Numbered from the stretch's first letter, positions 1-8,420 are shown. The stretch is 33,097 nucleotides of DNA from an uncultured Tropicimonas sp. (GCA_947495685.1 CANLZY010000045.1:1-33097); one strand, 5' to 3'. The notes: a model not told the origin generated them from the letters alone. Numbers and translations: made by a program.

Positions 1-231
1 AGTGCCTCGTGGCTCAACATGGTCGAACGGTTCTTCGCAGAGATAACTTCAAAGCGCATCCGGCGCGGCAGCTATACGAGCGTCGACGAGTTGGAGGCCG
101 CGATCTACGACTACCTGCTGCACCATAACGCCAAGCCGAAGCCCTTCACCTGGACCAAAACTGCCGAAAACATCCCCGACCGAGAACGCCGCGCGCTGAA
201 CGCTCTCGATGATATCGGAGGCAACAGGTAG
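1..231 (+). pseudogene. IS630-family transposase, C-terminal fragment (cut by window edge)
   Basis: The frame is open from base 1 and reads SASWLNMVERFFAEIT followed by KRIRRGSY, which is the typical C-terminal end of IS630-type DDE transposases, where the last catalytic acidic residue lies in the 'WLN-VE-FF' motif. It stops with TAG at 229-231. The usual tail motif of the family (YLLHHNAKPKPFTW, where the terminal domain asks for a short helical segment) is present, so the true C-terminus seems intact. The 5' part lies outside the window, so whether the element is complete or a remnant cannot be judged. No terminal inverted repeat is evident in the 20 bases between this stop and the end of the neighbouring sulP gene. 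Family assignment is firm; the pseudogene label is only a convenience for a partial gene. Confidence 0.75.
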
Positions 232-251
232 CAAGCGTCAGACTCAGAACA

Positions 252-1892
252 CTAGTGCCCCATGTGCAGCACGCCGGTACGCACCTGGTAGTTGGCGGCA
301 ATCGCGTAGTCGGGGTCGTCGTCGGAATCCACCATCAACTGGCCGGCCTTGGTCAGCAACTTGTGGCAATCGTGGCTCAGGTGGCGCAATTCAAGCTTCT
401 TGCCTGCCTTCAGGTATTTTCCGGCCACAACCTCGATCGCCGTCAGCGCAGACTGGTCCGCCACGCGGCTTTCGGCAAAGTCGATGACCACGTGGTCAGG
501 GTCACCCGCGGGGTCGAACAGTTCGGAAAATCCGTCGCTCGAGCCAAAGAACAGCGGGCCCTGGATCTCGTAGACCTTGGCACCGTCTGGCGTTTCCGAA
601 ATCTTGGCGTGGATGCGCGAGGCGTTCTGCCAGGCATAGGCCAGCGCAGACACGATCACCCCCACCACGACAGCCGTGGCCAGGTCGGTCGCCACGGTCA
701 CCACGGTCACGAGGACAATCACGATGGCATCGGTCAACGGGACCTTGCGCATGATGGTCAGCGACCGCCAGGCAAAGGTGCCGATCACGACCATGAACAT
801 CACGCCAACCAGCGCTGCCAGCGGAATCTTCTCGATCAGCGGCGCGGCCACCACGATGAAGGCCAACAGGAACAGTGCGGCTGCGATGCCGGAAATTCGC
901 GTGCGGCCGCCCGACTTCACGTTGATCATCGACTGGCCGATCATCGCACAGCCGCCCATTCCGCCAAAGAAGCCGGTCGTGACGTTCGCGACGCCCTGCG
1001 CCACGCTCTCCTGGCTGGCACCGCCGCGTTCGTGGACGATCTCGCCCACCAGGTTCAGAGTCAGCAGGCTTTCGATCAAACCGATGGCCGCAAGGATGAG
1101 CGAATACGGCAGGATGATTGTCAGCGTTTCCCAGGTCAGCGGAACCGCCGGGATATGGAATGTCGGCAGTCCGCCCTCGATGGAGGCCATGTCGCCCACG
1201 CGCGGCACATCGATGCCAAAGGCGATCACGATGCCCGCGACGATGGCAATGCCCGCCAGCGGAGCCGGGATCGCCCGGGTCAGCTTGGGTGTGCCCCAGA
1301 TGATCGCCATGGTCAGCGCCACCAGCCCCAACATGATCACCAGCGGCCAACCCGTCAGCCACTCGCCGCCCGCCATGCCGTGCCCCGATGCCTCTGCCGT
1401 GCCGGGCACCTGGAATTGCGAGAGTTGGGCAAGAAAGATGACAATGGCCAGCCCGTTGACAAAGCCCAGCATCACCGGGTGTGGCACCAGGCGCATGAAC
1501 TTTCCGAGCCGGAAGATGCCCGCCAGGATCTGCAGAAGCCCCATCAACACCACCGTGGCGAACAGGTATTCAACCCCGTGCTGCGCCACCAGCGACACCA
1601 TCACGACCGCCAACGCGCCCGTTGCCCCCGAGATCATGCCGGGACGCCCGCCGAACAACGCGGTGATCAACCCGACGATAAAGGCGGCATAGAGCCCGAC
1701 CAGCGGATGAACGCCCGCCACGAAGGCAAAGGCGACCGCCTCGGGAACCAGCGCCAGGGCGACGGTCAGGCCGGCAAGGACCTCCGTGCGGACAATCTCG
1801 TTGCGCGAACGTCCGGAGATCTCCTTTTCGCCAGTGGAGAATTGCGAAAGGTAATTGCTGTCGGCCAGGGCTGCCATAAAGGCTCGGGTCAC
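252..1892 (-). CDS. SulP-family inorganic anion transporter with STAS domain
   Basis: This encodes an inner-membrane anion carrier of the SulP/SLC26 family, whose members move sulfate, bicarbonate or other small anions. The protein begins with the family's first membrane span (VLAGLTVALALVPEAVAFAF), then a series of about ten to twelve hydrophobic segments including the conserved GGRPGMISGATGALAVV stretch. It ends with a STAS domain of about 110 residues (VYEIQGPLFFGSSDGF onward) that includes the VIDFAESRVADQSAL region. The substrate cannot be told from sequence. The start is uncertain: a GTG at 1892 has GAGG about 8 bases upstream, an ATG at 1877 lacks a ribosome site, and a GTG at 1958 would add 22 residues. 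The gene is convergent with the IS630 fragment, ending 20 bases from it. Confidence 0.88.
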   Translation of the reverse strand: MTRAFMAALADSNYLSQFSTGEKEISGRSRNEIVRTEVLAGLTVALALVPEAVAFAFVAGVHPLVGLYAAFIVGLITALFGGRPGMISGATGALAVVMVSLVAQHGVEYLFATVVLMGLLQILAGIFRLGKFMRLVPHPVMLGFVNGLAIVIFLAQLSQFQVPGTAEASGHGMAGGEWLTGWPLVIMLGLVALTMAIIWGTPKLTRAIPAPLAGIAIVAGIVIAFGIDVPRVGDMASIEGGLPTFHIPAVPLTWETLTIILPYSLILAAIGLIESLLTLNLVGEIVHERGGASQESVAQGVANVTTGFFGGMGGCAMIGQSMINVKSGGRTRISGIAAALFLLAFIVVAAPLIEKIPLAALVGVMFMVVIGTFAWRSLTIMRKVPLTDAIVIVLVTVVTVATDLATAVVVGVIVSALAYAWQNASRIHAKISETPDGAKVYEIQGPLFFGSSDGFSELFDPAGDPDHVVIDFAESRVADQSALTAIEVVAGKYLKAGKKLELRHLSHDCHKLLTKAGQLMVDSDDDPDYAIAANYQVRTGVLHMGH

Positions 1893-2336
1893 GCGGAAGT
1901 CCTCGTTGTCTGTCTCGGGATGATCTCGGAGTGTTCTTTGCGCCGCCGGCCAGCCCACCGGTTGCGGAAGGGCCCGTCAAAAAGACGACTGCGACCTGAA
2001 GCCAGTACCAGAAAGCCCCCTTTGACTGTACCGCCTCCAGCGGGAAGCCGCCATGCGCCTTGCGCATAGCTTAGCATCCACCGGGCCTTTCCGCAAAGGT
2101 CACCGATGTGTCCCCATGGTTGCACAGGGGAAAGCCCGCGCAATGCGGCCGCCTGCCGGGCTGATTGCGGGTCGCGCCGGCGACGCAGCAACGCTGTGGG
2201 CCCCCGGCACGCCAAGCCGGAGAACACGGTGTTCTGGATCCACTTGCCGGCAACCATAACGACAGGTCGCTCCGCCGCACTTTCGCACTCGCGGCAAGAC
2301 GTCTAGTCTGCCGGTATTGTCTGATCCGGGAGCAAC
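1893..2336. other. Divergent intergenic region between sulP and mtnP, with inverted repeats
   Basis: This stretch of about 440 bases holds no convincing gene. It must carry the promoters for sulP (leftward) and mtnP (rightward). Three inverted repeats are visible: ATGCGC-CTT-GCGCAT at 2053-2067, CCTTT-CCGC-AAAGG at 2086-2099, and AGAACAC-G-GTGTTCT at 2221-2235. The last resembles a dimeric repressor operator. I see no clear sigma-70 boxes. Open frames here have no recognisable protein features. Confidence 0.5.
2221..2235. promoter_or_regulatory. 15-bp palindrome, candidate operator upstream of mtnP
   Basis: AGAACAC and GTGTTCT form a perfect 7+1+7 inverted repeat about 100 bases upstream of the mtnP start. 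Such symmetry suits a dimeric transcription factor, but no cognate regulator is encoded next to it, and a transcript hairpin is an alternative reading. The symmetry is directly visible; the regulatory role is inferred. Confidence 0.3.
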
Positions 2337-3209
2337 ATGATGGACACGATGATCGGGGTGATCGGGGGCAGCGGCCTCTACGAGATCGGCGGTTTGCAGG
2401 ACCCGACCTGGACAACCGTCGACAGCCCCTGGGGCGCTCCCTCCGACCAGATCCTGATCGGCACGCTGGACGGTGTGAAGATGGCGTTCCTGCCGCGCCA
2501 CGGCCGGGGCCACGTTCACTCGCCAACGACAGTGCCCTATCGCGCCAATATCGACGCGCTGAAACGGATCGGCGTGACAGACGTGATCTCGGTCTCGGCC
2601 TGCGGCTCGTTCCGGGAGGAAATGGCGCCGGGGCATTTCGTCGTGGTGGATCAGTTCATCGACCGCACCTTCGGCCGGGAGAAAAGCTTCTTCGGGACCG
2701 GTTGTGTCGCCCATGTCAGCGTCGCACATCCCACCTGCCCCCGGCTGGGCGACGCCTGTTTCGATGCCGCGCAGGCCCAGGGGATCACGGTGCACAAGGG
2801 CGGCACCTACCTCGCAATGGAGGGGCCGCAATTCTCGACTCTGGCCGAGTCGAACATGTACCGAAACGTCTGGGGCTGCGATGTGATCGGCATGACCAAC
2901 ATGCCCGAGGCAAAACTCGCCCGCGAAGCCGAGCTTTGTTATGCGTCTGTCGCGATGGTCACCGACTACGACAGTTGGCACCCCGACCACGGCGAGGTGG
3001 ATGTCAGCGAGATCATCCGCACCTTGACCGGCAATTCGGCCAACGCCCGAGGCATGGTCGCCCGCCTGCCCGCCCTGCTGGGCGCAGATCGTGCTCCCTG
3101 CCCGCATGGGTGCGACCGGGCGTTGGAATTCGCGATCATGACGGCGCCGGAGAAACGCGACCCCGATCTGCTGGCCCGGCTGGACGCTGTTGCCGGGCGC
3201 GTGCTCTGA
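2337..3209 (+). CDS. mtnP: S-methyl-5'-thioadenosine phosphorylase
   Basis: The enzyme splits methylthioadenosine, a by-product of polyamine and homoserine-lactone synthesis, into adenine and 5-methylthioribose-1-phosphate in the cytoplasm. The 290-residue length is normal for the family. The N-terminus has the phosphate-binding [12 protein letters not shown] segment, followed by [21 protein letters not shown], a block characteristic of MTA phosphorylases and PNPs. The substrate-binding MEGPQFST and [14 protein letters not shown] segments follow, and VTDYDSW near residue 200 favours MTA over guanosine or inosine substrates. The ATG at 2337 is preceded by GGGAG at a good distance. The next gene encodes adenine phosphoribosyltransferase, so the adenine released here would be salvaged directly. 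Methylthioribose-phosphate processing genes are not in the window. Confidence 0.93.
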   Translation: MMDTMIGVIGGSGLYEIGGLQDPTWTTVDSPWGAPSDQILIGTLDGVKMAFLPRHGRGHVHSPTTVPYRANIDALKRIGVTDVISVSACGSFREEMAPGHFVVVDQFIDRTFGREKSFFGTGCVAHVSVAHPTCPRLGDACFDAAQAQGITVHKGGTYLAMEGPQFSTLAESNMYRNVWGCDVIGMTNMPEAKLAREAELCYASVAMVTDYDSWHPDHGEVDVSEIIRTLTGNSANARGMVARLPALLGADRAPCPHGCDRALEFAIMTAPEKRDPDLLARLDAVAGRVL

Positions 3210-3292
3210 CCGTCTGATCCCGCCCGGCGGTCACCGATGCGGTGGCATGATGGCACACCCGCTGCTAAAAAGCCGCGTGCCCCCTTGTTCCC

Positions 3293-3309
3293 ACCCCCTG
3301 CCTGGGGGT
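3293..3309 (+). repeat. Small inverted repeat between mtnP and apt
   Basis: ACCCCC and GGGGGT pair around a TGCCT loop. The repeat sits in the 151-base gap between mtnP and apt and is followed by CTTTGGGGG rather than a T-run. It could be a weak attenuator or an RNA-stabilising stem separating expression of the two salvage genes, but nothing proves it functions. Confidence 0.3.
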
Positions 3310-3360
3310 CTTTGGGGGCGGAATGCCCGATACCGGGTGCCACCCAGAAGGATCGCAACC

Positions 3361-3900
3361 ATGGCGAACCACAAGACGGTCAAGGACTACATCAGGACCA
3401 TCGCCGATTTCCCGCACGAAGGGATTCTGTTTCGTGACGTGACCACCCTGTTTGCGGACCCGCGCGGCCTGCGGATTGCGGTCGATCAGCTGTTGCACCC
3501 CTATGCCGGCATCCCGATCGACTGCGTGGTCGGGCTCGAGGCCCGTGGCTTCATCCTGGGCGGCGCGGTGGCGCACCAATTGTCGATCGGGTTCGTGCCG
3601 ATCCGCAAAAAGGGCAAACTGCCCGGACCGGTGATCTCGGAGGCTTACACGCTGGAATACGGCGAGGCCGTGGTCGAGGTGCACGACGATGCCATCGAGC
3701 CGGGCGCGCGCGTTCTGGTGGTGGACGACCTGCTCGCCACGGGCGGCACGGCCGAGGCTGGTATCAAGCTGATCGAACGGTTGGGAGGCGAAGTCATCGG
3801 CTGCGCCTTCGTCATCGACCTGCCGGATCTGGGCGGGCGGGCGAAGCTGGAAGCGATGGGCATGGATGTGCACGCGTTGTGCGCGTTCGAGGGCGCCTGA
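3361..3900 (+). CDS. apt: Adenine phosphoribosyltransferase
   Basis: The enzyme converts adenine and PRPP to AMP in purine salvage. The 179-residue protein is of normal size. It has the [17 protein letters not shown]-terminal segment typical of Apt, the [12 protein letters not shown] loop, the [10 protein letters not shown] flexible loop, and the PRPP-binding signature [16 protein letters not shown] near residues 118-133. The reading frame is open further upstream, but the ATG at 3361 is preceded by AGAAGGA and begins exactly where family homology begins, so I use that start. It lies 151 bases downstream of mtnP on the same strand and completes a two-step MTA-to-AMP recovery route. It is convergent with the downstream FAD oxidoreductase, only 18 bases separating the stops. 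Confidence 0.95.
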   Translation: MANHKTVKDYIRTIADFPHEGILFRDVTTLFADPRGLRIAVDQLLHPYAGIPIDCVVGLEARGFILGGAVAHQLSIGFVPIRKKGKLPGPVISEAYTLEYGEAVVEVHDDAIEPGARVLVVDDLLATGGTAEAGIKLIERLGGEVIGCAFVIDLPDLGGRAKLEAMGMDVHALCAFEGA

Positions 3901-3918
3901 ACCCGCTGGGTCAGCCCG

Positions 3919-5334
3919 CTACACGGCCCGCAGGACTGCGCCCGGGTTCATGATCCCGGCCGGGTCCAGCGCCGATTTGATCGTCCGCATGGCGGCCAGC
4001 TTTGCCGGGTCGCCATAGCGCTCCAGATCCGCCACTTTCAGGCGGCCGATCCCGTGTTCGGCGCTGATCGATCCGCCGAATTCCTGCACCAGATCATGCA
4101 CGACCCGCGAGATCCGTGCCCGCTGGTGGGCGTAGCTGGCCCTGTCTTTGCCCCTTGGCGGATAGACGTTGTAGTGCAGGTTGCCGTCGCCAAGGTGGCC
4201 GAAACAGTTGATGCGGAATTCGCCAAGCCGGGCCAGCGCGTCGCCACCGCACCGGATGAAATCGGGAATGGTCTCGATCGGCACCGAAATGTCGTGCGAG
4301 GCGATCGCCCCGATCAGACGGTTGGCCTCCGGAATCGACTCGCGCACCTGCCAGAATGCCTGCCGTTGTGCCCCGCTGCTGGCGATCAGGCCGTCCGCAA
4401 CAAGCCCCAACTCGGCGGCTTCGGCAAACAGGGCCTCCAGAGCCGTCTCTGCCGAACCACCGGCGGACAGGCCAAGATCGATCAGCACCATCCATTCGGG
4501 CGGAGTCGCAAAGGGCTGCCGGACATCGGGCAGGACCTCCGACAGGAATTCCAGCCCCATTCGGTGCATCAGTTCAAAGGCCGAAACGCCCTCGGCCAGC
4601 CGCCGTTGTGCAAGATCCAGCAGGGCCAGCGCCGCCTGCGGACTATCGACCACCAGCAACGCCGCCGCCTCGCTGGCCGGGCGCGGCACGAGACGCAGGC
4701 AAGCGGCGGTGATGACACCCAGCGTGCCCTCGGCACCAATCAGCAGGTTGCGCAGGTCATACCCGGTGTTGTCCTTGCGCAGCCGCTTCAGCCCCTGAAG
4801 GATCGAACCGTTCGGCAGCACGGCCTCAACCCCAAGGCACAGCTCGCGGATGTTGCCGTAGCGCAGGACATTGACGCCTCCGGCATTGGTCGACAACAGC
4901 CCCCCGATCCGGGCGGAGCCTTCGGAGGCAAGCGACAGCGGGAACAGCCGGTCATGATCGGTCGCGGCCTGCTGCACGTTGGACAGGATCGCCCCGGCCT
5001 CGGCGATCAGCAGGTTCTCCTGCGGGTGAACCGAGCGGATGGCGCGCATCCGCTCCAGCGACAGCAGGATCGGGCGCGGCAGATCCTCGGAGACATGCCC
5101 CCCCACCAGCCCCGTGCCCCCACCATAGGGAATCACGGCGACCTTGCGCGCAGCCGCCAGCCGAATGGTGACCGCCACGTCCTCGACATTGGCCGGGGCG
5201 ACCAACACCGCGTCCTGGCCGTGATACCGCCCGCGCAGTTCTTCCAGATAGCGGGGTTCGAGCGCCCGGACTGTGCCGGACGGCAGTTCAGCGCGCAGCG
5301 CCTGTTCGAAATCCTGCGTGGCGGGGGTCAACAT
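3919..5334 (-). CDS. FAD-binding 2-hydroxyacid oxidoreductase (GlcD/D-lactate dehydrogenase-like)
   Basis: This 471-residue flavoprotein belongs to the FAD-linked oxidase family that includes glycolate oxidase GlcD, D-lactate dehydrogenase and D-2-hydroxyglutarate dehydrogenase. The VAO/PCMH-type FAD domain shows PYGGGTGLVGG at residues 69-79 and LSTNAGGVNVLRYGN further on. The C-terminal domain contains NCFGHLGDGNLHYNV, ISAEHGIG and LDPAGIMNPG, all hallmarks of this family. The ATG at 5334 has GGAGAG about 8 bases upstream. No GlcE or GlcF partner lies nearby, which argues against a complete glycolate oxidase complex. A single-subunit D-lactate or D-2-hydroxyglutarate dehydrogenase is more likely, but the substrate cannot be set from sequence. 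Confidence 0.88.
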   Translation of the reverse strand: MLTPATQDFEQALRAELPSGTVRALEPRYLEELRGRYHGQDAVLVAPANVEDVAVTIRLAAARKVAVIPYGGGTGLVGGHVSEDLPRPILLSLERMRAIRSVHPQENLLIAEAGAILSNVQQAATDHDRLFPLSLASEGSARIGGLLSTNAGGVNVLRYGNIRELCLGVEAVLPNGSILQGLKRLRKDNTGYDLRNLLIGAEGTLGVITAACLRLVPRPASEAAALLVVDSPQAALALLDLAQRRLAEGVSAFELMHRMGLEFLSEVLPDVRQPFATPPEWMVLIDLGLSAGGSAETALEALFAEAAELGLVADGLIASSGAQRQAFWQVRESIPEANRLIGAIASHDISVPIETIPDFIRCGGDALARLGEFRINCFGHLGDGNLHYNVYPPRGKDRASYAHQRARISRVVHDLVQEFGGSISAEHGIGRLKVADLERYGDPAKLAAMRTIKSALDPAGIMNPGAVLRAV

Positions 5335-5388
5335 GTCGGCGCTCTCCAGTACCCGACAGATGAACCATGCCGTTGCAGCCGGTGCAAG

Positions 5389-6228
5389 TCATTGACCGTC
5401 GTCGTTGAATCCCAGGAACCTTGGTTGCAGCACAATGACCGTGGGATCAGAGGGCAGCGAACGCAACGAGACCTCCAGTGCCCGATCCGACCGCACCTCA
5501 ACCCGGAAGTCCTCGGGCATCCCGGCCAGGAACGTGCTCAGCGACGGCCCTCCGAAATAGTGCATCGGCAGGATCACCGAGGACCGCAACCGTCGCAGCA
5601 CATTGATCATCACCGGCAACGGCAGTGTCATGCCGCCGTCGATGGGCGCCATCACCACATCCAGCCGGCCGATGGCGGCGTATTGTTCGGGGGTGGGTTC
5701 GTGGTGCAGATGACCCAGGTGGCCGATGCACAGCCCCGCCACCTCGAAGATGAAGATCGCGTTGCCGTTGCGTTCCACATCCGGCGAATAGCGGCCGCGA
5801 ATGTCGGTGCTGACGCTGCGCACCAGAACCTCACCGAGGTCAAGATTGTGATCGACCGGATCGCCCAGATCGTCCCAACCACGCAGGACATGCGGGATGG
5901 CCGGATCGGGCGCGGCCGTCCAGTGGGACGAATGCGAATGGTTCATCGTGACCACGTCAGGGATCAGCGGTTCGGGCCCGAGGAATCCGTTGAAATCGGT
6001 CACCATGTTCAACCCGCCCGGCGTCTGGATCAGGTACATGGAATGATCGACATAGCTGAGGCGCACGGTGTTGGCCGGAAGCGGGTCGCGGAAACCGGCT
6101 TGCCAGAGGACCTCCAGACCGGGCGTGTCCTGCACCAGGGCAATGCAGTGAGATGGGCGGCGATCTTGCGCCACAAGGGGCGCGGCTGCGAACACGAGGA
6201 TCATTGGCAGCAAGATCCGAAGCAACAT
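5389..6228 (-). CDS. Exported metallo-beta-lactamase-fold protein, UlaG-like
   Basis: This is a 279-residue protein with an N-terminal signal peptide (MLLRILLPMILVFAAAPLVA, cleavage near residue 20), so it probably acts in the periplasm. The fold is suggested by the opening YVDHSMYLIQTPGG strand pair, the metal-site region NHSHSSHW (residues 96-103), GHLGHLHH (169-176) and PMHYFGG near residue 221. The motif normally written HxHxDH reads H-S-H-S-S-H, so the catalytic Asp position is Ser101. The frame is open another 78 codons upstream, but the ATG at 6228 has GGAG 6 bases upstream and begins the signal peptide. Substrate is unknown; the gene lies 54 bases from the GlcD-like gene on the same strand and may share its transcript. 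Confidence 0.8.
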   Translation of the reverse strand: MLLRILLPMILVFAAAPLVAQDRRPSHCIALVQDTPGLEVLWQAGFRDPLPANTVRLSYVDHSMYLIQTPGGLNMVTDFNGFLGPEPLIPDVVTMNHSHSSHWTAAPDPAIPHVLRGWDDLGDPVDHNLDLGEVLVRSVSTDIRGRYSPDVERNGNAIFIFEVAGLCIGHLGHLHHEPTPEQYAAIGRLDVVMAPIDGGMTLPLPVMINVLRRLRSSVILPMHYFGGPSLSTFLAGMPEDFRVEVRSDRALEVSLRSLPSDPTVIVLQPRFLGFNDDGQ

Positions 6229-6709
6229 GTCGATCTCCTTCGCGCTGGATAGCATCGTTGCCGCGCGACCGTCAGGGGGACCGCACGTGATCAGTTTACA
6301 CGGATCGGAACAAGCTGTCTTCACTTCTCCGTATCCGGCAAAACGCCAGCCACGGAGGGCTCCCGCCGACGATCGATGCACGGCATCTCGCGCCGTTTGG
6401 GCCGGGCGCGCCTGCGGCGCGTGGCCCCGTGGTAGAGGACTTGGCTTGGGAGGACGGGTCATTTCTCGCGGGGGCGGTCTGGATTACTTGTCAGCGAGCA
6501 AACGCTGGGGCCGGTCGGCGAAGCATGTCCCATGGGGAGCACGCAGTCCCCACGAGGAAGCGTTTGGGGGCAGCGACCCTTACAGACAGTTGCTGAATGC
6601 AGTGAAACCCCAACGGCCATACACTGGCCGATGGGGGGGAACGATGGTGACGGCCCGGGTATCGGATGTCAGCCGTCGGGATATCTCGACAAACTCCGAA
6701 CCGGCCGGC
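6229..6709. other. Non-coding gap of 481 bases with several inverted repeats
   Basis: No protein gene is credible here. The gap lies after the UxaA-type gene stop and before the MBL-fold gene start, both on the minus strand, so it should hold a terminator and a promoter. It contains a cluster of paired segments: CAGCG-AGCAAA-CGCTG (6492-6507); CAAACGCT at 6499-6506 complementary to AGCGTTTG at 6559-6566; TGGGGA-N8-TCCCCA (6533-6552) nested between them; and CGGCCA-TACAC-TGGCCG (6614-6630), extended by CCCC and GGGG flanks. The nesting could fold as an RNA on either strand. I could not match it to tmRNA, SRP RNA, 6S RNA or a tRNA. Confidence 0.5.
6609..6636 (-). terminator. Hairpin downstream of the UxaA-type gene
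   Basis: CGGCCA and TGGCCG pair around TACAC, and flanking CCCC (before) and GGGG (after) extend the stem across a two-base internal loop. It lies about 75 bases beyond the stop of the minus-strand UxaA-type gene. On the minus strand it is followed by GGGGTTTCAC, a weak U-stretch, so terminator function is plausible but not compelling. Confidence 0.35.
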
Positions 6710-8236
6710 TCACATGACGGCGCCGACGATCCAGGGCAGGAATTCGTTGTCGCCGAGGCCGAGGTCCTCGCTCTTGCTGCGTTCGCCGGAGGCAGTTGCC
6801 AGCACCTGTTCGAAGATCATGTCGCCCATATCCTGCACGCTCACCCCCTCCGAGATGACGACGCCGCAGTTCATGTCCATGTCATCGGTCATGCGTTCGT
6901 ACATCGCCGTGTTGCTGGCGAGCTTGAGAGATGGCACCGGCTTGCACCCATATGCCGAACCGCGCCCGGTGGTGAAACAGATGACGTTGGCCCCCGATGC
7001 CACCTGCCCGGTGATCGACACCGGATCGTAGCCGGGGCTGTCCATGAAGGCGAACCCGGGCACTGTTACCCGCTCGCCGTATTCATAGACGCCTGTCAGG
7101 TTTGTCGTGCCACCCTTGGCCGCCGCACCAAGAGATTTTTCGAGGATCGTCGTCAACCCGCCAGCCTTGTTGCCGGGGCTGGGGTTGTTGTCCATCGAAC
7201 CGTGGTTGCGGGCGGTGTAATCCTCCCACCAGCGGATCCGTTCCAGCAGTTTCTCGGCCACCGCCGGACTTTGCGCACGCCGGGTCAGCAGGTGTTCGGC
7301 GCCGTAGATCTCCGAAGTCTCGGCCAGGATCGCGGTCCCGCCGTGACGGATCAGCTTGTCGGCCGCCGCCCCGAGCGCCGGGTTCGCGGTGATCCCGGAA
7401 TAGCCATCCGAGCCGCCGCATTGCAGCGCCAGCGACAGGTGCTCGGCACTCACTGTCTGCCGGGAGATGGCGTTGGCGGTCGGCAGCATCGCCTCGATCC
7501 GCCGAATCCCTTCGTCGATGGTCTTGCGGGTGCCGCCCATGCCCTGAATGGTCATGCGCTGAAAGCCCGGCCCCTCGGCCAACCCGAACATGTCCATCAG
7601 AAAGCCGATCTGCGCGACCTCGCACCCAAGACCGATCATCAGCGCACCGGCGAAGTTCGGATGCGTGGCATAACCGGCCTGGGTCCGCTGAAGGATGTTG
7701 TAGCCGTCACCGCTGCCCGCCATGCCGCAGCCGGTCGCATGGGCAAAGGACACGACTCCGTCGACGTTGGGATAGGCCGCGAGACGGTCGGGCGTGAAAT
7801 GGGCCGCAACTGCCCGCGCCACGGTCGCGGAGCAGTTCACCGAGGTAAGCACCCCGATGTAGTTGCGCGTGCCGACACGACCATCTGCCCGGACGTAGCC
7901 TTGAAAGGTCGCGCGATCTGCGGGCGCGACAAACTCGGTCGGTCGGGCATCGACGCAGGGCGCGGTTTCGCGCTGGAAATCGGCCCGATAGGCACAATTG
8001 TGCACATGCACATGCTCGCCCACGGCAATCGGTTGCGACGCGAACCCGATGATCTGGCCGTATTTCCGAATCGCGTCGCCCTGCGCAATCGCGGCCGTCG
8101 CAAGCTTGTGCCCCATCGGCACCTCTGCCTGGACCGGTGTCCCAACGGCGTCGTCGCCCGGGGCAAGTTGTTTAAGGGCAACAACGACATTGTCGTCGTC
8201 GCGCAGACGGATGATCGCGGGGGTGAGTCTGGTCAT
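6710..8236 (-). CDS. Altronate dehydratase / UxaA-family hydro-lyase
   Basis: This 508-residue protein has the full two-part UxaA architecture: an N-terminal SAF domain of about 95 residues ending near VHVHNC, and a long C-terminal D-galactarate dehydratase/altronate hydrolase domain starting around FQGYVRADGRVGTRNYIGV. Family enzymes dehydrate sugar acids such as altronate or galactarate using a divalent metal; SAF-UxaA proteins may also act as sulfo-lyases on sulfolactate. Conserved ATGCGMAG, LQCGGSDGYSG, MDNNPSPGNKAGGL and DSPGYDPVSITGQVASG segments are visible. The frame extends 26 codons upstream, but the ATG at 8236 starts the SAF homology. No hexuronate isomerase or reductase is adjacent, so the in vivo substrate is open. 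The gene is divergent from marR. Confidence 0.85.
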   Translation of the reverse strand: MTRLTPAIIRLRDDDNVVVALKQLAPGDDAVGTPVQAEVPMGHKLATAAIAQGDAIRKYGQIIGFASQPIAVGEHVHVHNCAYRADFQRETAPCVDARPTEFVAPADRATFQGYVRADGRVGTRNYIGVLTSVNCSATVARAVAAHFTPDRLAAYPNVDGVVSFAHATGCGMAGSGDGYNILQRTQAGYATHPNFAGALMIGLGCEVAQIGFLMDMFGLAEGPGFQRMTIQGMGGTRKTIDEGIRRIEAMLPTANAISRQTVSAEHLSLALQCGGSDGYSGITANPALGAAADKLIRHGGTAILAETSEIYGAEHLLTRRAQSPAVAEKLLERIRWWEDYTARNHGSMDNNPSPGNKAGGLTTILEKSLGAAAKGGTTNLTGVYEYGERVTVPGFAFMDSPGYDPVSITGQVASGANVICFTTGRGSAYGCKPVPSLKLASNTAMYERMTDDMDMNCGVVISEGVSVQDMGDMIFEQVLATASGERSKSEDLGLGDNEFLPWIVGAVM

Positions 8237-8329
8237 GGGATTTCCAATTTTAGCTGAAGGCACACTATCCCTGTGAAACGCGTTGACCAACTCGAAACCC
8301 TTGAGTGTGCACAAACACGCATGTCGGTG

Positions 8330-8357
8330 TTGATATATTCGCAGGTCAAAAAATAAT
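8330..8357 (+). promoter_or_regulatory. Putative sigma-70 promoter of the marR efflux operon
   Basis: TTGATA (8330-8335) and AATAAT (8352-8357) are separated by 16 bases and each match five of six consensus positions. The segment is distinctly AT-rich for this genome and lies about 65 bases before the marR start codon. Transcription would begin near 8364. Confidence 0.4.
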
Positions 8358-8369
8358 TCTCTTGAATGT

Positions 8370-8382
8370 TTCGATTTTCGAA
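8370..8382. promoter_or_regulatory. Palindrome, candidate MarR operator
   Basis: TTCGA-TTT-TCGAA is a perfect inverted repeat just downstream of the putative marR promoter, where a bound repressor would block initiation or elongation. MarR-family proteins commonly autoregulate from such sites. The symmetry is seen; the binding is inferred. Confidence 0.4.
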
Positions 8383-8420
8383 GTAATTGGACCCATCACC
8401 ATGGAGGCCGAACCCACATC

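Noticed and set aside
2095-2235. Partial resemblance to a cobalamin riboswitch (AGGGGAA, GCTG..CGGG, GCAACGCTGT, AAGCCGGAGAAC in order)
   Set aside because: The invariant GGUG-AA-UCC segment is missing, the B12 box lacks a residue before GGA, and MTA phosphorylase is not a usual target. An Infernal search with the cobalamin model would decide.
6470-6530. GGGGCGGTCTGGATTA looks slightly like a tmRNA 5' end
   Set aside because: No T-arm (GGTTCGAATCC type), no CCA end and no tag reading frame were found on either side, and no permuted arrangement could be made.
255-8257. Long open frames opposite real genes (for example 255-2069, 4054-6252, 6227-8257 on the plus strand and 19490-21787 on the minus strand)
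   Set aside because: They are rich in Arg, His, Gln and Asp without recognisable motifs and mirror well-supported genes, as expected for high-GC antisense shadows.
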